A stretch of 8,337 nucleotides of DNA from assembly GCA_015486475.1 (NCBI GenBank), contig WFRO01000433.1, positions 1 to 8,337 of the forward strand, given 5' to 3'. The notes under the pieces are model-generated. The model saw only the letters and a program-made list of their open reading frames with translations. It had not been told where the DNA came from and did no database searches. This DNA is from Bacteroidales bacterium. Lineage in GTDB: Bacteria; Bacteroidota; Bacteroidia; Bacteroidales; VadinHA17. This document shows, in pieces, positions 6,572 through 8,337 of this stretch. Each line of letters begins with the position of its first letter. Within the stretch, counting starts at the first letter, position 1. The translations under genes and the position numbers were made by a program.

Positions 6572-6599
6572 AAATATCTTATATTTGAAAAAGATATTT
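6572..6599 (+). promoter_or_regulatory. Candidate promoter (-7 box TATATTTG) inside a 9-bp inverted repeat
   Basis: TATATTTG at 6580-6587 matches the Bacteroidota -7 consensus TAnnTTTG exactly and lies 31 bp before the ATG at 6619, a normal leader length. A matching -33 TTTG is not evident at the expected distance. The box is framed by AAATATCTT (6572-6580) and AAGATATTT (6591-6599), which are perfect reverse complements. The inverted repeat could be an operator or a hairpin near the transcript start. It would drive the lipoprotein/Gly-zipper/barrel genes. Confidence 0.45.
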
Positions 6600-6618
6600 C
6601 CCTTAAAACCGTAATATT

Positions 6619-7131
6619 ATGAAAAGATACTTTCTATCGTTTTTTTTGGTCGTGACCTTGCTGGCCGGGTGTACCACCGGCAGCAACAATAATGACCGGG
6701 CGAATGTCGCGCTGATCGAAAAATACATACAGGCTGTGGAAAAAATGGATTACACCGCCATGGCAGATCTGCTGGACAACAATTACATCGGATACGGGCC
6801 TTCCTATGGCGATTCGATCACCAAGGCCGAGGCAGTGGAAAACTGGAAATACAATGTTGAGAACCTTTACAAGAGCATCCACTATGACCGTTCCCGTAAT
6901 GTGGCAGTCACGGTGCCGGACGGTCCCAACAAAGGAGAATGGGTTTCCAACTGGGGGCAGGTGGACATTGTTTACAAGAACGGCCGGGGAGAGGTCATAC
7001 TCTGGGCCAACAGTATCTACCAGATAGAGCACGGGAAGATCATCAAAAGCTATACTTTTTACAATGAGGCGGATGCGCTGCGACAGATGGGATACATCTT
7101 TTGCAAGCCGGAAGATCTTAAAAATGAATAA
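6619..7131 (+). CDS. SnoaL/NTF2-like lipoprotein
   Basis: A 170-residue protein with a canonical lipoprotein signal, MKRYFLSFFLVVTLLAGC, lipid-attached at Cys18 (lipobox LAGC). A short polar linker (TTGSNNND) then leads into a single domain of about 28-155 with the SnoaL/NTF2 pattern: a helical start (NVALIEKYIQAVEKMDYTAM), a LLDNNYIGYGP strand, and a curved sheet ending in ANSIYQIEHGKIIKSYTFYNE. NTF2-like folds form cone-shaped pockets and serve as enzymes or ligand-binding modules. No catalytic set can be assigned here, so the substrate is unknown. The ATG at 6619 gives an intact signal and lies about 31 bp after a -7-like box. The gene is first of three tightly spaced plus-strand genes, 16 bp before the next one across an A-rich gap (nine A residues at 7130-7138). 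Confidence 0.8.
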   Translation: MKRYFLSFFLVVTLLAGCTTGSNNNDRANVALIEKYIQAVEKMDYTAMADLLDNNYIGYGPSYGDSITKAEAVENWKYNVENLYKSIHYDRSRNVAVTVPDGPNKGEWVSNWGQVDIVYKNGRGEVILWANSIYQIEHGKIIKSYTFYNEADALRQMGYIFCKPEDLKNE

Positions 7132-7147
7132 AAAAAAATAATCAGAG

Positions 7148-7672
7148 ATGAAAAAGACGATCTATTTTACAGTGCTGATCCTCTCTGCCACCTTTATGAG
7201 CAGCAGGGCACAGGATCAACAGGCGATCATCGGGGATTCGGCCACGGTATTGACCCAAAAACTGTCGATTTACGTCTTTCCGGCGAAGGGACAGGATGCC
7301 ACACAACAGAAAAAAGACATCATGGCCTGCTATTATTGGGCCAAACAACAATCGGGCGTGGATCCTTTCAATCCCCCGAAAGTGGAGGCGCAGGAAGTGC
7401 AGGGAGGCCCTGACGGCACGGGCGTGCGGGGTGCTGCCCGGGGGGCTGCTGCGGGAGCGGCCATAGGGGCCATCACCGGGGATGCCGGCGAGGGAGCGGC
7501 CGTAGGCGCTGTTACCGGAGCCATGGCCGGCCGGCGGGCACGCAAGAACAAGAGCCGCGCCCAGGAGCAACAAAGCCAACAGGCTGCCTCCAACAAAGAA
7601 AAAGAACTGATCAATAATTTCAAAAAAGCCTTCTCTGCCTGCATAGAAGCAAAAGGATATACTGTAAAATAA
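7148..7672 (+). CDS. Exported glycine-zipper (YMGG-like) protein
   Basis: A 174-residue protein with a Sec signal peptide (MKKTIYFTVLILSATFMSSRA, cleavage probably after Ala21). The mature part has YVFPAKGQDATQQKKDIMACYYWAKQQSGVDP split around Cys61, then a Gly/Ala-rich zipper at about 92-128 (GAARGAAAGAAIGAITGD, GAAVGAVTGAMAGRR), a basic/Gln-rich linker (129-150) and a C-terminal segment AFSACIEAKGYTVK with Cys164. The order 'YPAKGQ-like start, CYxWA, Gly-zipper, ACxExxGYTV end' matches a widespread exported Gly-zipper family of unknown function. Gly-zippers mediate helix packing in membranes, and the two Cys could form a disulfide. The gene lies 16 bp after the lipoprotein gene and 7 bp before the proposed GTG start of the barrel gene, so a shared transcript is likely. 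The start at 7148 is preceded by AATCAGAG, a weak ribosome-site candidate. Confidence 0.8.
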   Translation: MKKTIYFTVLILSATFMSSRAQDQQAIIGDSATVLTQKLSIYVFPAKGQDATQQKKDIMACYYWAKQQSGVDPFNPPKVEAQEVQGGPDGTGVRGAARGAAAGAAIGAITGDAGEGAAVGAVTGAMAGRRARKNKSRAQEQQSQQAASNKEKELINNFKKAFSACIEAKGYTVK

Positions 7673-7679
7673 CGTTCCG

Positions 7680-8337
7680 GTGTCTCCCCTGCTGCAAAAA
7701 ACACTCCTGCGGGTACTGATGGTGATATCCATGCTGTCGGGAGGTTTTTATGTCTGCGCCCAGGAGCAGGAAAAAAAAGCGCATCCTTTCAAAGACACCC
7801 TCGATGGCGCCTTTGACATAAGCAATTACCTGTTCAACCTCCACGGTTTTCTGCCTGTCATCTCCCCCATCACCGAGCCGGCCGTAGGATATGGTGGCGC
7901 CGGGGCAGGACTGTTTTTCATTCCCAAAAAAGACAAGGGAGATCACAGGTTCCGCTTTCCCGACATTGTCGCAGCAGGAGGAGGATACACACAAAACAAA
8001 ACCTGGTTCGCCGGTGGCGGATATTTCGGTTTCTGGAAAGATGATCATATCCGTTACCGCGGCGTCGGAGGCTATGGGAATGTTAACCTGAAATATTATG
8101 GTCTGGGCGATGGTTTTCTCGACGAGAATCCCGTCGAATTCACCATAAAGGCTTTCGGCCTTTTGCAGCAGGCGATCTTCCGCATCGGCGACAGCCCCTT
8201 CATGCTGGGAGGGAAATACATCTTTACCAAAACAAATGTCTCGGGCAACATCCTCCCCTGGGTGGATCCCCGTGATATTGATCTCACGAACAGCGGACTG
8301 GGTCTCATCGGAGAGTTCGAGAATTATAACAATATCC
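7680..8337 (+). CDS. BamA/TamA-like (Omp85 superfamily) outer-membrane barrel protein, 5' part; runs off window end
   Basis: The frame is open to the last base, giving about 219 residues of the N-terminal part. I prefer the GTG start at 7680: it yields a signal peptide with Lys and Arg before the hydrophobic core (MSPLLQKTLLRVL, then MVISMLSGGFYVCAQ). The ATG at 7719 would remove that basic region and leave a short, uncharged leader. The mature protein opens with KDTLDGAFDISNYLF and GFLPVISPITEPAVGYGG (about 56-73 from the GTG), a hallmark of stand-alone BamA/TamA-like barrels without long POTRA arrays. Gly/aromatic strands follow, such as AAGGGYTQNKTWFAGGGYFGF. It should lie in the outer membrane; whether it assembles proteins or transports something is unknown. 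It begins 7 bp after the Gly-zipper gene, so translational coupling is plausible. The C-terminal barrel half lies outside the window. Confidence 0.8.
   Translation, partial: MSPLLQKTLLRVLMVISMLSGGFYVCAQEQEKKAHPFKDTLDGAFDISNYLFNLHGFLPVISPITEPAVGYGGAGAGLFFIPKKDKGDHRFRFPDIVAAGGGYTQNKTWFAGGGYFGFWKDDHIRYRGVGGYGNVNLKYYGLGDGFLDENPVEFTIKAFGLLQQAIFRIGDSPFMLGGKYIFTKTNVSGNILPWVDPRDIDLTNSGLGLIGEFENYNNI

Larger units (their letters stand above)
5595..6618. other. About 1-kb intergenic region between divergent genes, without a convincing gene
   Basis: This stretch separates the start of the minus-strand C45 hydrolase from the start of the plus-strand SnoaL-like lipoprotein. Open frames exist but are low-complexity: pyrimidine-rich DNA gives Phe/Pro-rich frames, and tandem repeats give Lys/Arg-rich frames. 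None shows a domain or a sensible start. From left to right it contains a leader with overlapping hairpins and a T-run (5640-5668), a polypurine tract (5778-5809), a perfect palindrome (5848-5874), a TTGGAGTACTT-type repeat (5979-6018), hairpins separated by GAAATTAG boxes (6026-6107), several GC-rich hairpins (6181-6279), period-7 tandem repeats and spaced TGCG motifs (6299-6412), a 9-bp inverted repeat (6436-6519) and a promoter-like region (6572-6599). Entries for the individual elements follow. Confidence 0.75.

Noticed and set aside
7142..7732. 196-residue minus-strand frame opposite the Gly-zipper gene
   Set aside because: The plus-strand Gly-zipper protein has a signal peptide and a family-specific order of motifs; the antisense frame has none.

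Overview
This window looks like chromosomal DNA of a member of the Bacteroidota, probably a glycan-degrading environmental or gut lineage. The main evidence is a very large secreted glycosidase that ends in a type IX secretion (Por) sorting domain. Supporting signs are CHU_C/Ig-like and LamG modules, lipoprotein signals, start codons preceded by AT-rich sequence rather than strong Shine-Dalgarno sites, and -7 promoter boxes of the TAnnTTTG type. Species cannot be named from the sequence alone.

Layout. Positions 1-342 hold the 3' end of a plus-strand gene for a predicted outer-membrane beta-barrel protein. It converges, across only 29 bp, on a minus-strand pair. Read in the direction of transcription, that pair is a C45-type N-terminal-nucleophile hydrolase lipoprotein (5594-4449) followed 45 bp later by a 1343-residue multidomain GH20 beta-N-acetylhexosaminidase (4403-372). 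Next comes about 1 kb without a convincing gene (5595-6618). Its C45-proximal part holds a leader with attenuator-like hairpins, a polypurine tract and a perfect 12-bp-arm palindrome that contains a -7 box. Its distal part (about 5980-6520) is a mosaic of tandem repeats, spaced hairpins and inverted repeats that looks like a multicopy intergenic element. The plus strand then carries three closely packed envelope genes: a SnoaL/NTF2-like lipoprotein (6619-7131), a glycine-zipper protein (7148-7672) and the 5' part of a BamA/TamA-like (Omp85 superfamily) barrel that runs off the window end (7680-8337).

How the genes may work together. The minus pair is probably co-transcribed and combines an exported hexosaminidase, which removes terminal GlcNAc/GalNAc from glycoconjugates, with a periplasmic or membrane-anchored amide hydrolase/acyltransferase. 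That would suit substrates with both a sugar and an acyl-amide bond, but this is inference. The plus-strand trio is predicted to be envelope-located throughout (lipoprotein, exported Gly-zipper, outer-membrane barrel) and looks like one transcription unit of unknown function. I found no RNA gene, CRISPR array, transposase or prophage gene. No fully novel system can be demonstrated here; the most unusual material is the 1-kb intergenic region and the lipoprotein/Gly-zipper/barrel cassette.
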